54,985 nucleotides of DNA from a virus: positions 1 through 54,985 of IMG/VR virus record IMGVR_UViG_3300010396_000013, one strand, 5' to 3'. Of the stretch, positions 5,746 through 12,932 are shown piece after piece. Under the pieces are notes generated by a model. It did not search any database. It worked only from the letters and a program-made list of their open reading frames with translations, and was not told the origin of the DNA. Each line of letters opens with the position of its first letter. Positions within the stretch are counted from its first letter, which is position 1. A program made the position numbers and the translations under genes.

Positions 5746-6557
5746 GCCGGGTCGAGGTCATCGGGAATGCCAAGCTTTATCTCGGCGATTGTCGGGAGAT
5801 TTTGCCTACGCTGGGGCGGGTGGACGCAGTTGTTACGGACCCGCCGTATGGGAATGCCAACCACGACGGGGATTGGAATGCGCGCCTGAACGACCATCGC
5901 GGCATCGAGAATATGCCCATTGCCAACGACACGGCCGATGCGATGCGAGCAGTTATGGATGACATGCTCCGGGCTGTCGTGCCGCTCTTGAGCAAGCAGG
6001 CGTCGGCGTGCTGCTGCTTTTGTGGCGGGGGGGGGGGGGCTCGTCCTGTGTTCGGGTGGTTGGCCGAACGCATGGACCGCGAGGGACTGCAATTCTTTCA
6101 TTCTCTGGTCTGGGACAAGCGCAATCCGGGCCTCGGACAACGCTATCGGCGGCAGCATGAAATGGTGATGATCGCGCATATCACGGGCGGTCGCATTCGG
6201 TGGAATGCCGACAACAGAAAGGTACCCAATGTCCTTTCAGGGATGCCGCCGCGCGACCGCCTGCATCCCAACGAAAAGCCCGTCGAGATCGTTGAGATAT
6301 TAGTCGCCACACATTCCAATGAGGGCGACCTAATTCTCGACCCCTTCATGGGCAGCGGTACCACCGGCGTTGCCTGCGCGCGTCTCGGCCGCTCCTTCAT
6401 CGGTATCGAGATCGACGAGAAATATTTCGACATCGCGGTGCGAAGGATAGAGCAAGCCCAGCGCCAGGCCGACCTTTTCATCCACCCCGCCGACCCCGAG
6501 CGCGGCTACCAGCAGGCGGCGCTGTCGCTGCATGACGTCGAGGACCGCGCACCATGA
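5742..6557 (+). CDS. Site-specific DNA methyltransferase (N6-adenine/N4-cytosine type)
   Basis: It has 271 residues. The catalytic motif DPPY is at 32-35 and the SAM motif DPFMGSGTTG comes later near residue 200, the beta-class order seen in many m6A enzymes. HPNEKPVEI precedes the SAM motif, as usual. A run of 13 G (6027-6039) encodes the glycine stretch in CCCFCGGGGG and keeps the frame open here. The ATG at 5742 overlaps the DpdA-like stop (ATGA) with GGGA upstream, so the two DNA-modifying genes are translationally coupled. No restriction partner is visible; a solitary protective or regulatory enzyme is likely. Confidence 0.88.
   Translation: MSRVEVIGNAKLYLGDCREILPTLGRVDAVVTDPPYGNANHDGDWNARLNDHRGIENMPIANDTADAMRAVMDDMLRAVVPLLSKQASACCCFCGGGGGARPVFGWLAERMDREGLQFFHSLVWDKRNPGLGQRYRRQHEMVMIAHITGGRIRWNADNRKVPNVLSGMPPRDRLHPNEKPVEIVEILVATHSNEGDLILDPFMGSGTTGVACARLGRSFIGIEIDEKYFDIAVRRIEQAQRQADLFIHPADPERGYQQAALSLHDVEDRAP
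6027..6039. repeat. 13-bp poly-G tract inside the methyltransferase gene
   Basis: Thirteen consecutive G residues lie inside the coding sequence. Tracts of this kind can gain or lose bases by slippage, which would switch the reading frame. The tract encodes part of a glycine-rich segment, so it may also simply reflect codon choice. Homopolymer length is prone to sequencing error. Confidence 0.95.
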
Positions 6558-6964
6558 TCCGCACCATCTGCCGCACCCTCCACATCCCCTACCGCCCCGC
6601 ATACAGCCCGGATGGTCCTGTGGTGCTCTACACCCGCGCCCAGGTCGCCGCACGCAAGGCGCTGTGGGCCAAGCTCGGCGCCGCTGCTGTGGTCTGCACC
6701 GTCGCCGCCACAGGCTACGCCGCCGCCCAGCACGCACCGGCCGCCTGGCTCGGCATCCCCGAACCGCTCCCCGCGATCCACGCGCCGGTGCCGCTCTGGC
6801 GCGGGATGCCGCCGGAGCCGACATGGCGGGCTACGGGGGAGCCGGTGCATGCGGTGCCGGAGCCGGCGTCTGCGTTGGTGCTGGGGATGGCGATTGCTGC
6901 CCTCGCGCTGCTGCGTAAACCCGCGCCGGGCGGTTCCCCGGTCAATGAGGAAAATACTCAATGA
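6554..6964 (+). CDS. Membrane or exported protein with PEP-CTERM-like tail
   Basis: This 136-residue protein has a hydrophobic segment (LGAAAVVCTVAATGYAAAQH) near residues 41-60. Its C-terminus follows the PEP-CTERM pattern: VPEP, then SALVLGMAIAALALL, then RKPA. PEP-CTERM signals direct exosortase (EpsH) processing in Gram-negative bacteria with exopolysaccharide loci. The middle is Pro/Ala-rich without a recognisable domain. It is ATGA-coupled to the methyltransferase. A phage protein with this tail is unusual; chance similarity of a Pro-Glu-Pro plus membrane anchor is possible. Confidence 0.6.
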   Translation: MIRTICRTLHIPYRPAYSPDGPVVLYTRAQVAARKALWAKLGAAAVVCTVAATGYAAAQHAPAAWLGIPEPLPAIHAPVPLWRGMPPEPTWRATGEPVHAVPEPASALVLGMAIAALALLRKPAPGGSPVNEENTQ

Positions 6965-7476
6965 ATGACATGATGACTTCCGAACCCACGGCTATGACCA
7001 AGCGCGGCAAGGCTCCCGCCGCAATCACCGATATCGAGGCGCGCACGGTGACCCACAATGGCGCCGTCTATGCTCTTGACGGCCTGCCGGCGCACATCAT
7101 CACCGGACTGGCGCTCAAGGGCCTGCGGCTGGAACTGGTTGGCACCGATACGCCGTCCACGCGCTATGCCGACCTTCTGTCCGGAGAGCGCGCCATGGTG
7201 CGCACCGCCAAGCCGAAGACTGCGGCGATGACCGATATCCAGATCGGGCTGGCGACCACGCTCGCAGAAGAGCGGATCAAGGTCGAGAAGGTCTCCGGCA
7301 TCGACAAGGCGCGTCGTGCTGCGCTGCTGGACGAGGCCAAGGCGGATATCATGGCGCTGGATCGGGCGTCGCTGGCGCTGGCGAAGTCGTGCGCGCTGGC
7401 GCGGCGGTCGCTGCTGACGATCCCGGCACTGGCTGGGACGGGCGCCGGCGACGATGGCAAGCGCGAGTCGGCGTGA
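6961..7476 (+). CDS. Hypothetical early protein, 171 aa
   Basis: It begins MNDMMTSEPTAMTKRGKAPA. The middle, VYALDGLPAHIITGLALKGL, looks like a compact alpha/beta segment. The C-terminal half is helical and charged (GLATTLAEERIKVEKVSGID), suggesting a coiled coil or nucleic-acid-associated protein. It is coupled to neighbours by ATGA at the start and TGATG at the stop. No known family was recognised. Confidence 0.65.
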   Translation: MNDMMTSEPTAMTKRGKAPAAITDIEARTVTHNGAVYALDGLPAHIITGLALKGLRLELVGTDTPSTRYADLLSGERAMVRTAKPKTAAMTDIQIGLATTLAEERIKVEKVSGIDKARRAALLDEAKADIMALDRASLALAKSCALARRSLLTIPALAGTGAGDDGKRESA

Positions 7477-7682
7477 TGAACATCAAATCCGACTTCGCAA
7501 TCCTTGACGTTCTTACCGGCCGTGGCGCTCTGAACAAACTCATCCCCCGCAAGCGCGTGCCGGTCACGATCACCGGCTTCATCACCCACGCGCATGGCAG
7601 CTTCGACGGCACATCGCAGGAATTCACGGTGGATGTCACCGGGGTGGAGTGCGGCGAGCCGGAGAAGGTGGTGAAGGGCTGA
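7476..7682 (+). CDS. Hypothetical protein, 68 aa
   Basis: It begins MNIKSDFAILDVLTGRGALN and has a beta-rich, basic character (IPRKRVPVTITGFI, then QEFTVDVTGVE). Overlapping TGATG junctions on both sides place it in the coupled early operon. It resembles small conserved phage proteins of unknown role; I cannot name a family. Confidence 0.6.
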   Translation: MNIKSDFAILDVLTGRGALNKLIPRKRVPVTITGFITHAHGSFDGTSQEFTVDVTGVECGEPEKVVKG

Positions 7683-7885
7683 TGGCGAGCCTCGCAGACA
7701 TTTACAGCAATTTGCGTAGTGCCTGCGAGGCATCCGGCGGACAGCGCGCATGGGCGCGGAAGCATGGAATCTCGGAGCAATACGTCAGTGACGTTCTGAG
7801 CGCCCGGCGCGATCCCGGCGGCAAAATTCTGACCGCGCTCGGCTATGTCCGGCGCGTGACCTATGAACGGAGCAACCACGCATGA
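7682..7885 (+). CDS. Small HTH (XRE-like) protein, 67 aa
   Basis: A helix-turn-helix pattern is visible in GGQRAWARKHGISEQYVSDV, and the tail LSARRDPGGKILTALGYVRR is typical of XRE/Cro-like phage regulators. It starts in TGATG overlap with the upstream gene and ends in an overlap with the GapR-like gene. It is probably a DNA-binding regulator of early genes, but the target is not evident. Confidence 0.7.
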   Translation: MASLADIYSNLRSACEASGGQRAWARKHGISEQYVSDVLSARRDPGGKILTALGYVRRVTYERSNHA

Positions 7886-8148
7886 CCGAGATCGGTGACA
7901 ACAGCGGCATCGTCGCGGAACCTTTGGCGGCTGATCGGCTGCGTTCTTTTGTCGAAAGATACGAGCGCATCGATGAGGAAGTTGCCGAGCGACGCGCGGA
8001 TCAGAAGGACTTGATGCAAGAGATCGCCAGCGCCGGCTTTGACAAAAAAGCGGTGCGACAACTGATCCGCATCCGCAAAATGGACCCGGCCGAGGTCGAA
8101 GAGCAGGAAACGCTGCTCGATGTCTATCGCCGCGCTTTGGGGATGTAA
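7882..8148 (+). CDS. GapR-like DUF2312 protein
   Basis: This 88-residue protein matches DUF2312/GapR along most of its length: DRLRSFVERYERIDEEVAER, a coiled-coil middle, then FDKKAVRQLIRIRKMDPAEV and a final LLDVYRRALGM. GapR is a nucleoid protein of alphaproteobacteria that binds overtwisted DNA during replication and transcription. A phage copy could support replication of the phage chromosome or displace host GapR. It lies upstream of the nuclease and replication genes. The host range of the family supports an alphaproteobacterial host. Confidence 0.85.
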   Translation: MTEIGDNSGIVAEPLAADRLRSFVERYERIDEEVAERRADQKDLMQEIASAGFDKKAVRQLIRIRKMDPAEVEEQETLLDVYRRALGM

Positions 8149-8161
8149 AAAGGGAAATGCC

Positions 8162-8356
8162 ATGAGCACTGCATCATCGTCGTCTTCGTCCGGCATCGGG
8201 TTTGGTGGTCTCCTGACGATTCTTTTTGTCGGTCTGAAGTTAACCCATTTTATCGACTGGTCATGGTGGTGGGTGCTATCTCCGTGCTTGATTCCGCTTT
8301 GCCTTATCCTCGGGATACTCGCGGTCGTGGGCTGCGTCGCATTGGCATGCAAGTAA
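8162..8356 (+). CDS. Small two-pass membrane protein, 64 aa
   Basis: A Ser-rich N-terminus (MSTASSSSSSGIGFG) is followed by two hydrophobic stretches, GLLTILFVGLKLTHFI and WWWVLSPCLIPLCLILGILA. The start is spaced 13 nt after the GapR-like stop, with AAAAAGGGAAATGCC upstream. Proteins with a 'IDWSWWWVLSP' centre are recurrent small phage membrane proteins; the role is unknown. Confidence 0.6.
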   Translation: MSTASSSSSSGIGFGGLLTILFVGLKLTHFIDWSWWWVLSPCLIPLCLILGILAVVGCVALACK

Positions 8357-8359
8357 ACC

Positions 8360-8860
8360 ATGCGCACAGAAGACGACCTCCAAAAGCGCGTCCGGGCCTT
8401 TCTGGACCATCATCTGCCCGCCGGCGCGATCTGGACCGCGATCGACAAGGGCGTTGTCTACAGCGGCGACCAAATGCAGCGGATACGAACGGCAGCACGA
8501 ATGAAGGCCAGGGGGGTGAAGAATGGTACTGAGGATGTCCAGGTCATCTATGGCCAGCGCATCCGCGCCGTCGAATTGAAGACCGGCACCAAGCAGAGCG
8601 AAGCACAAGAAATCCGCCAGGGCGGGCTGATCGCCAATGGTCACGCCTATGCGGTGTGTCGATCGGTGATGGACGTGCACGACTTCCTACTCCGCGACGG
8701 TATGCCGATCGAGCCGGCGGCCAGGATCGCGGCGATGCGGTATGATGCGATGGGAGCGCCGGCTGTCAAAGGCAAGCGCGCCTCGACCCCCCGCGCCGAG
8801 AAGCCGAAGCAGCGGGCGCTCGCCAAGGTCGCGGCCATGAGGGCGAGGACCATGTTTTGA
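8360..8860 (+). CDS. VRR-NUC domain nuclease
   Basis: This 166-residue protein has the VRR-NUC core: an N-terminal helix (EDDLQKRVRAFLDHHLPAGA), then GTEDVQVIYGQRIRAVELKT with the acidic D and E-x-K pattern of PD-(D/E)XK nucleases, then SEAQ and HAYAVCRSVMDVHDFL. VRR-NUC proteins in phages act in replication or recombination, possibly on branched DNA. The C-terminus is basic (RAEKPKQRALAKVAAMRART). It lies upstream of the replication protein and overlaps the next gene by four bases. Confidence 0.8.
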   Translation: MRTEDDLQKRVRAFLDHHLPAGAIWTAIDKGVVYSGDQMQRIRTAARMKARGVKNGTEDVQVIYGQRIRAVELKTGTKQSEAQEIRQGGLIANGHAYAVCRSVMDVHDFLLRDGMPIEPAARIAAMRYDAMGAPAVKGKRASTPRAEKPKQRALAKVAAMRARTMF

Positions 8861-9210
8861 CCGACATCCCCCCCACCGACGCCGACTACGTCCCGCTCCG
8901 CATCGTCGGCGACCAGCTCACCATCGGCACCGTGGCGTGGGACATCCGCCACCGCCGCAAAGCCGGGGGAGTCCTGCGTGCCGAGGTGCGCCCAACCGCA
9001 GAGGGCGGCGACTGGATCGATCTGACGGTCTCGGTCGCCGGTAAGGACGCCGATGGCTTTCACGGCAAGATGTCGATCGGCGATGTGCCGTGGCTGGTGC
9101 GGCGCTGGGGCGAGGGGGTGAACGGCACCTGCGCCGAGGCCGGCCCGGTGTCGGATGAGGAATTCGAGGATTTTGCGTCGCGGATGGGTAGGAAGGTGAG
9201 GGCTGGGTGA
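8857..9210 (+). CDS. Hypothetical protein, 117 aa, TTG start
   Basis: The frame starts with TTG at 8857, overlapping the nuclease stop (TTGA). It contains a beta-rich segment (LRIVGDQLTIGTVAWDIRHR, then WIDLTVSVAGKDADGFHGKM) and an acidic C-terminus. The coupling supports the non-ATG start. No family was recognised; its position beside replication genes suggests an accessory replication role. Confidence 0.6.
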   Translation: MTDIPPTDADYVPLRIVGDQLTIGTVAWDIRHRRKAGGVLRAEVRPTAEGGDWIDLTVSVAGKDADGFHGKMSIGDVPWLVRRWGEGVNGTCAEAGPVSDEEFEDFASRMGRKVRAG

Positions 9211-9527
9211 TGGTTGAAATGCCGGTGGCTTTGCTTGGCTGGAAAGAAATGAAACGAAATTCTCTGCGGGGGTTCGCGAAAGTCCGTGTCGGGAAGGCGC
9301 TGATCCTGCATGACGTGACCGTGCATGTCGCGAACGGCAAGCGGTGGGCGACCCCTGCCAGTAAGCCGCAGATCGGGGCCGATGGCGTCGCGCTCAAGGA
9401 TGATCGGGGCAAGATCAAATACGCTCCGATTATGGAGTGGGGCGATCGCGAGACCGCTGATTCCTTCTCCGCAGGAGTGATCGCGGCTGTCGAGCGCGAG
9501 CATCCCGGCGCTACGGCAGCGGATTGA
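9210..9527 (+). CDS. Small replication-neighbour protein, 105 aa
   Basis: It begins MVEMPVALLGWKEMKRNSLR and continues GFAKVRVGKALILHDVTVHV, then ANGKRWATPASKPQ. This order (a strand rich in basic residues, 'LHDVTVH', 'NGKRWA.P') recalls SpoVG-like small DNA-binding proteins, but the similarity is weak. TGATG coupling on both sides ties it to the primase-helicase gene. It may be a DNA-binding accessory factor. Confidence 0.6.
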   Translation: MVEMPVALLGWKEMKRNSLRGFAKVRVGKALILHDVTVHVANGKRWATPASKPQIGADGVALKDDRGKIKYAPIMEWGDRETADSFSAGVIAAVEREHPGATAAD

Positions 9528-11596
9528 TGATGCCCACCGGCACCCCGCAGGAAGTCCATGCGCTCCGAGCGCAGCTTTGGGACGCTGGCTTTCGGCCGGT
9601 GCCGGTGTACAATCACGACGACGCGCACCCGTCTGCCGGCAAAGCTCCGATGGGCAACGCCTGGGGGGACGAAGCGCGGCGCGACCCGCCGGATGCAGTT
9701 TCCCGGCCGGCGCACCCTCGCGCGCTTAATACCGGCTTGTTGTGTGACGGCCTTCGTGCCATCGACGTGGACGTAGACAACCCTACCATCGCCGCGTCCA
9801 TCCGCGCCAAGGCGCTGGATCGCTTCGGTGAGGCGCCCATGCGCTACCGGGACAATTCGCCACGTGTGCTGCTGCTCTACCGAGCGACCGAAGGCGCGCC
9901 GCCTAAGAGGTCCATTGTCGGCCCCATGGGCAAGGTGGAAATCCTCGGCGCTGGCCAGCAATTTGTGGCGTTCGGTGTTCATCCGTCTGGGGCTGACCTA
10001 CGATGGATGCCGGAGCCGCCCGGTAGCGAGATGTTGGCGTCCCTGACCGCGATCAGCGAAGCGGACGTCGATGTGTTTCTCGCGGACGTGGCATCATCCA
10101 TTGGTGCCGTGATGCTGCCCAAGGCGGCCAACGGCACGCAGGCATCGTCGCCGCGTGGCCTTGGCGCTGACCCGCTCCAAGTCGTGGCGGCGCTATCGGC
10201 CATCCCGAACAACGGCCCTGCGGATTGGGAAGGCTGGAACCGCATCGGCATGGCGACGTGGGCAGCGACTGGTGGCGGCGAAGCAGGGCGTGCGGCGTTC
10301 CATGCCTGGTCGCAGGCGCACCCAGCATACGACGCGCAGGCCACGAATGAGCGGTGGGACCATTACCGCACAAGTCCGCCAACCCAGATCGGCGCGGGTT
10401 CGCTATTCTATATGGCGAAGATGGCGACGCCCGTTGGGAATGGACGGCCGGAGGAAACGCCGCGCGAGGAACAGGAACCGCCGCGCGCCAAGTCTCTCCC
10501 CGTCATCTATTTCAACGATATCCGCGCCCAACTGGACGCCGCCGATTTTGTCGAAGGACTGCTGACCGATGCCGCCATGGCCGTCGTCTACGGCCAGTCG
10601 AACAGCGGCAAGACCTTCTGGACCCTTGATCTGGCGCTCCATGTCGCCGCCGGCAAGGAATGGAACGGCCGGGCGATCGAACAGCGCGGCGTGCTATGGC
10701 TCGCCATGGAGGGCAGTTTTGGCGCGCAAAACCGCGTCATCGCCTGGTGCAAGCATCACGAGATTGACGCCGAGACCCTGCCGTTCGCCATCATCCCGGT
10801 TGCGCTGAACCTGCTGGACCCGGAGGCTGATACCGAACGCCTTCTCGCCACTATGGCCGAGGTCGGGGCACAATTTACCATCCCGGTCGGCTGGACCGTC
10901 GTGGACACGCTCAGCCGCGCCATGGCCGGCGGCAATGAGAATGCACCGGACGATATGGGCGCGCTCGTCACCAACGGCACCAGGCTGCAACAGGTCGGCA
11001 AGACGGCCATCCTCTGGATACATCATGCCGGCAAAGACGACGCCAAGGGCGCGCGCGGCCACAGCCTACTCAGGGCCGCAACAGACACCGAAATAGAGAT
11101 CACCGCCGAGGGACCGCAGCGCATGGCGCAGGTCAAAAAACAGCGGGAAATGGATTGCGACGGAGTTTTTGCATTCACCCTCAAGGTGGTCGAACTCGGT
11201 CTCAATAAGCGCGGGAAGCCGGTTACTTCCTGCGTGGTCGAAGGCTCCGATGCGGGTCATACGGCGGGCGCCGTTCTCGCACCGAAGCTGAAAGGTCACA
11301 CCGGGCGGGCGCTCAGTGTGTTGCACGACCTGCTTAGCGAAAGCGGTCGCGCTGATTATCCAGGCGTGCCTATGGGTCTGCCATCCGTTCCGGAGGATTG
11401 GTGGAGGCAGCGTTTCTACGACCGGACTATCGACGACGGGAAAGCCGACGTGAGCCAAAACGGGAAGCGCATGGCGTTCAATCGAGCCGTTCAGGACCTC
11501 GCCGACAAGCGCTTGGTAGGCGTCACCAAGGGGCGTGTTTGGGCGTGCAGACCCGCACAAACACCCGCACAGAAAGCCGCACATTTTGATGATTGA
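9527..11596 (+). CDS. Prim-pol / PriCT / RepA-type helicase replication protein
   Basis: This 689-residue multidomain protein begins with a bifunctional primase-polymerase N-terminus (GFRPVPVYNHDDAHPSAGKA, NTGLLCDGLRAIDVDVDNP). A PriCT-like segment follows (WEGWNRIGMATWAATGGGEA). The ATPase domain has Walker A GQSNSGKT near residue 361 and a Walker B-like GWTVVDTLSRAMAGG; ILWIHHAGKDD follows. Such proteins prime and unwind phage or plasmid DNA. The start is ATG 9527 in TGATG overlap. The last 45 bp lie in a cluster of CCGCACA repeats that may be the origin. Confidence 0.88.
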   Translation: MMPTGTPQEVHALRAQLWDAGFRPVPVYNHDDAHPSAGKAPMGNAWGDEARRDPPDAVSRPAHPRALNTGLLCDGLRAIDVDVDNPTIAASIRAKALDRFGEAPMRYRDNSPRVLLLYRATEGAPPKRSIVGPMGKVEILGAGQQFVAFGVHPSGADLRWMPEPPGSEMLASLTAISEADVDVFLADVASSIGAVMLPKAANGTQASSPRGLGADPLQVVAALSAIPNNGPADWEGWNRIGMATWAATGGGEAGRAAFHAWSQAHPAYDAQATNERWDHYRTSPPTQIGAGSLFYMAKMATPVGNGRPEETPREEQEPPRAKSLPVIYFNDIRAQLDAADFVEGLLTDAAMAVVYGQSNSGKTFWTLDLALHVAAGKEWNGRAIEQRGVLWLAMEGSFGAQNRVIAWCKHHEIDAETLPFAIIPVALNLLDPEADTERLLATMAEVGAQFTIPVGWTVVDTLSRAMAGGNENAPDDMGALVTNGTRLQQVGKTAILWIHHAGKDDAKGARGHSLLRAATDTEIEITAEGPQRMAQVKKQREMDCDGVFAFTLKVVELGLNKRGKPVTSCVVEGSDAGHTAGAVLAPKLKGHTGRALSVLHDLLSESGRADYPGVPMGLPSVPEDWWRQRFYDRTIDDGKADVSQNGKRMAFNRAVQDLADKRLVGVTKGRVWACRPAQTPAQKAAHFDD

Positions 11597-11697
11597 TCCG
11601 CACAAACGCACATCCGCCAAAATCCCCACCCCCCGCACAACCCGCACATCTCCCCGTAAGGGGGATGTGCAGGGTGCGGGGAGGGGATGGCCGCACA
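11553..11697 (+). other. CCGCACA iteron-like cluster, candidate replication origin
   Basis: Seven perfect copies of CCGCACA, all in one orientation, start at 11553, 11565, 11577, 11598, 11633, 11642 and 11691; ACGCACA adds one near-copy at 11606. The first three are spaced exactly 12 bp apart. The cluster covers the 3' end of the replication gene and the gap after it. Iterons beside or within an initiator gene are a common origin layout; no binding evidence exists here. Confidence 0.55.
11631..11681. repeat. Long imperfect inverted repeat
   Basis: The left arm CCCCGCACAACCCGCACATC and the right arm GATGTGCAGGGTGCGGGG pair over about 20 bp with small bulges, continued by CCCC/GGGG around a GTAA loop. 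It lies inside the CCGCACA cluster. Without a following T-run it is a poor terminator; an origin hairpin or mRNA structure is more likely. Confidence 0.6.
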
Positions 11698-11727
11698 TTT
11701 TTAGGGACGGCACTGGAAGGGGATATT

Positions 11728-11988
11728 GTGATCGAACTACCTGACGGTTTCCATCTGGTGCATCGCGGTCAGACCTATCGGCTCGTTGGGACGCGCCCCC
11801 ACGAGCGCAAGGATGGTCAGATCACGACGCTAATCGACTGGGATACGAATTGCCCGGAGTGCGGCGTCGCGTTCCGCGTTTCCACGACGCCGAAATGGGA
11901 GCCGAACCGCCGGTGTGAATCGTGTCGATCACCCGGCAAGCGCGTCGGATCGCACACCCCACCCCGACCCCACCGGACGCACCCATGA
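11728..11988 (+). CDS. Zinc-ribbon-like small protein, 86 aa, GTG start
   Basis: It starts GTG at 11728 with GGAAGGGG well placed upstream and reads (V)IELPDGFHLVHRGQTYRLV. Two Cys pairs, CPEC and CESC, lie about 25 residues apart and form a likely zinc ribbon. The C-terminus is basic and Pro/His-rich (SHTPPRPHRTHP). The longer frame upstream covers the hairpin region and was not used. The function is unknown. Confidence 0.6.
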   Translation: MIELPDGFHLVHRGQTYRLVGTRPHERKDGQITTLIDWDTNCPECGVAFRVSTTPKWEPNRRCESCRSPGKRVGSHTPPRPHRTHP

Positions 11989-12228
11989 CCCCTACGCCGC
12001 GTTCCGCATATCCGGCGCTCTCTCCCGCTCGACGGCGGTGGCTACACGCCCACGCAATCGCGATATCCGGGCCGCTGAGGGGGGTTGGCGCGGTTGGTGG
12101 GTGTTGGGTGCCGGATGGGGCGGAAACGGCCCCCACGGGCTTCCTATACCCCGCGCGCGCGGTGAGAATGCGGACGCAGGCGCGGGCGGGTTGGTGGCGG
12201 TCGCACCCTGACCGCGTGGGGACGGCCC
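11989..12228. other. Region without a confident gene
   Basis: An ATG at 11985 overlaps the preceding stop (ATGA) and opens a long plus-strand frame. That frame runs on antisense through the HTH gene and becomes Arg/Pro-rich, so I do not call it. A short coupled peptide ending here cannot be excluded. No clear terminator or repeat was seen. Confidence 0.4.
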
Positions 12229-12615
12229 TTATACGGGCGGCTTACGAGGTGGTGGGTGCGCGGCGAAATACAGTTCGCGCTTTGCCGTCTGGGCATCGGC
12301 GTATCGCGCCATGCCGGTCAGCCAATCGGCCACGCGCTGCGGCACCGGGTATTCGCCAGCCGCCCAGCGCCGGACCTGGCGTTCGTCCATGTCCAGTCGC
12401 AGCGCGAGGTTGCGCTGGCTCCATCCGAGGGCGTGGAGCGCGGCGCGGAGTTGGTCGGGGGTCATGTGGGCGCGTGCCACCGCGGCAGTTTCCTTTGGGT
12501 TTAGCAGGCGTTGCGTCACTTCGACCACGATCTGCGGGCCGCCTAATGCCTCCGAATGCTTGCGCCACCCTTCCAGCACCCACGGCGCAAACGGAGCAGA
12601 CCAACCGCCCTTCAT
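12229..12615 (-). CDS. HTH protein, candidate phage repressor
   Basis: This 128-residue protein has an HTH of XRE/plasmid-regulator type in its C-terminal half: MTPDQLRAALHALGWSQRNL, then ALRLDMDERQVRRWAAGEYP, then VPQRVADWLTGMARYADA. The N-terminal part (APFAPWVLEGWRKHSEALGG) is not recognised. The start at 12615 overlaps the upstream gene's stop (ATGA). It runs opposite to the surrounding early genes, from a promoter with a palindrome in its spacer, which suits a lysogeny regulator. It lacks a LexA/CI-type peptidase domain, so it would not be RecA-cleaved. Confidence 0.65.
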   Translation of the reverse strand: MKGGWSAPFAPWVLEGWRKHSEALGGPQIVVEVTQRLLNPKETAAVARAHMTPDQLRAALHALGWSQRNLALRLDMDERQVRRWAAGEYPVPQRVADWLTGMARYADAQTAKRELYFAAHPPPRKPPV

Positions 12616-12824
12616 GCCGCGAAACTCGGGAAAGCGTCGAGGCGCAGAGTCGCGCCGTCGCGCACAATCCATCCATCGTCAAACAGGTCGGCGACGCACC
12701 GGCTGTTCAGCGGGGTGGTGCCGGCCAGCCAATAGGTGCGGCTCGGGCCGTTGTGGATGGTGGCAATGTTGCCGCTGTCGCGGATGGCGCGGGCAGTGGC
12801 AGCCATCTGTTCGATATCGCGCAT
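12612..12824 (-). CDS. Hypothetical protein, 70 aa, upstream partner of the HTH gene
   Basis: It begins MRDIEQMAATARAIRDSGNI and ends LRLDAFPSFAA; TTPLNSRCVADLFDDGWIVR lies between. GAGG sits about 9 nt before the ATG. It is the first gene of a two-gene leftward operon and is ATGA-coupled to the HTH gene. It could be a cofactor, an antitoxin-like partner, or simply the first gene of the operon; no family was recognised. Confidence 0.6.
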   Translation of the reverse strand: MRDIEQMAATARAIRDSGNIATIHNGPSRTYWLAGTTPLNSRCVADLFDDGWIVRDGATLRLDAFPSFAA

Positions 12825-12872
12825 CGTCTTAACCCTCATCCCGGCTGGGCCAACCCCCTCGCCTCTGAGCGC

Positions 12873-12901
12873 AGAATGTCCTATCCACGAGGACAAGTCA
12901 A
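12873..12901 (-). promoter_or_regulatory. Leftward promoter with palindromic operator
   Basis: On the minus strand a TTGACT -35 box (12901-12896) is followed by a 17-bp spacer and CATTCT (12878-12873). The spacer holds the inverted repeat TGTCCT-ATCCACG-AGGACA (12877-12895). It lies about 50 bp upstream of the two-gene HTH operon, as expected for an autoregulated repressor promoter. The binding protein is inferred from position. Confidence 0.6.
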
Positions 12902-12932
12902 CCGAGAAAATGGCAATGAAAAGGAAAATACG

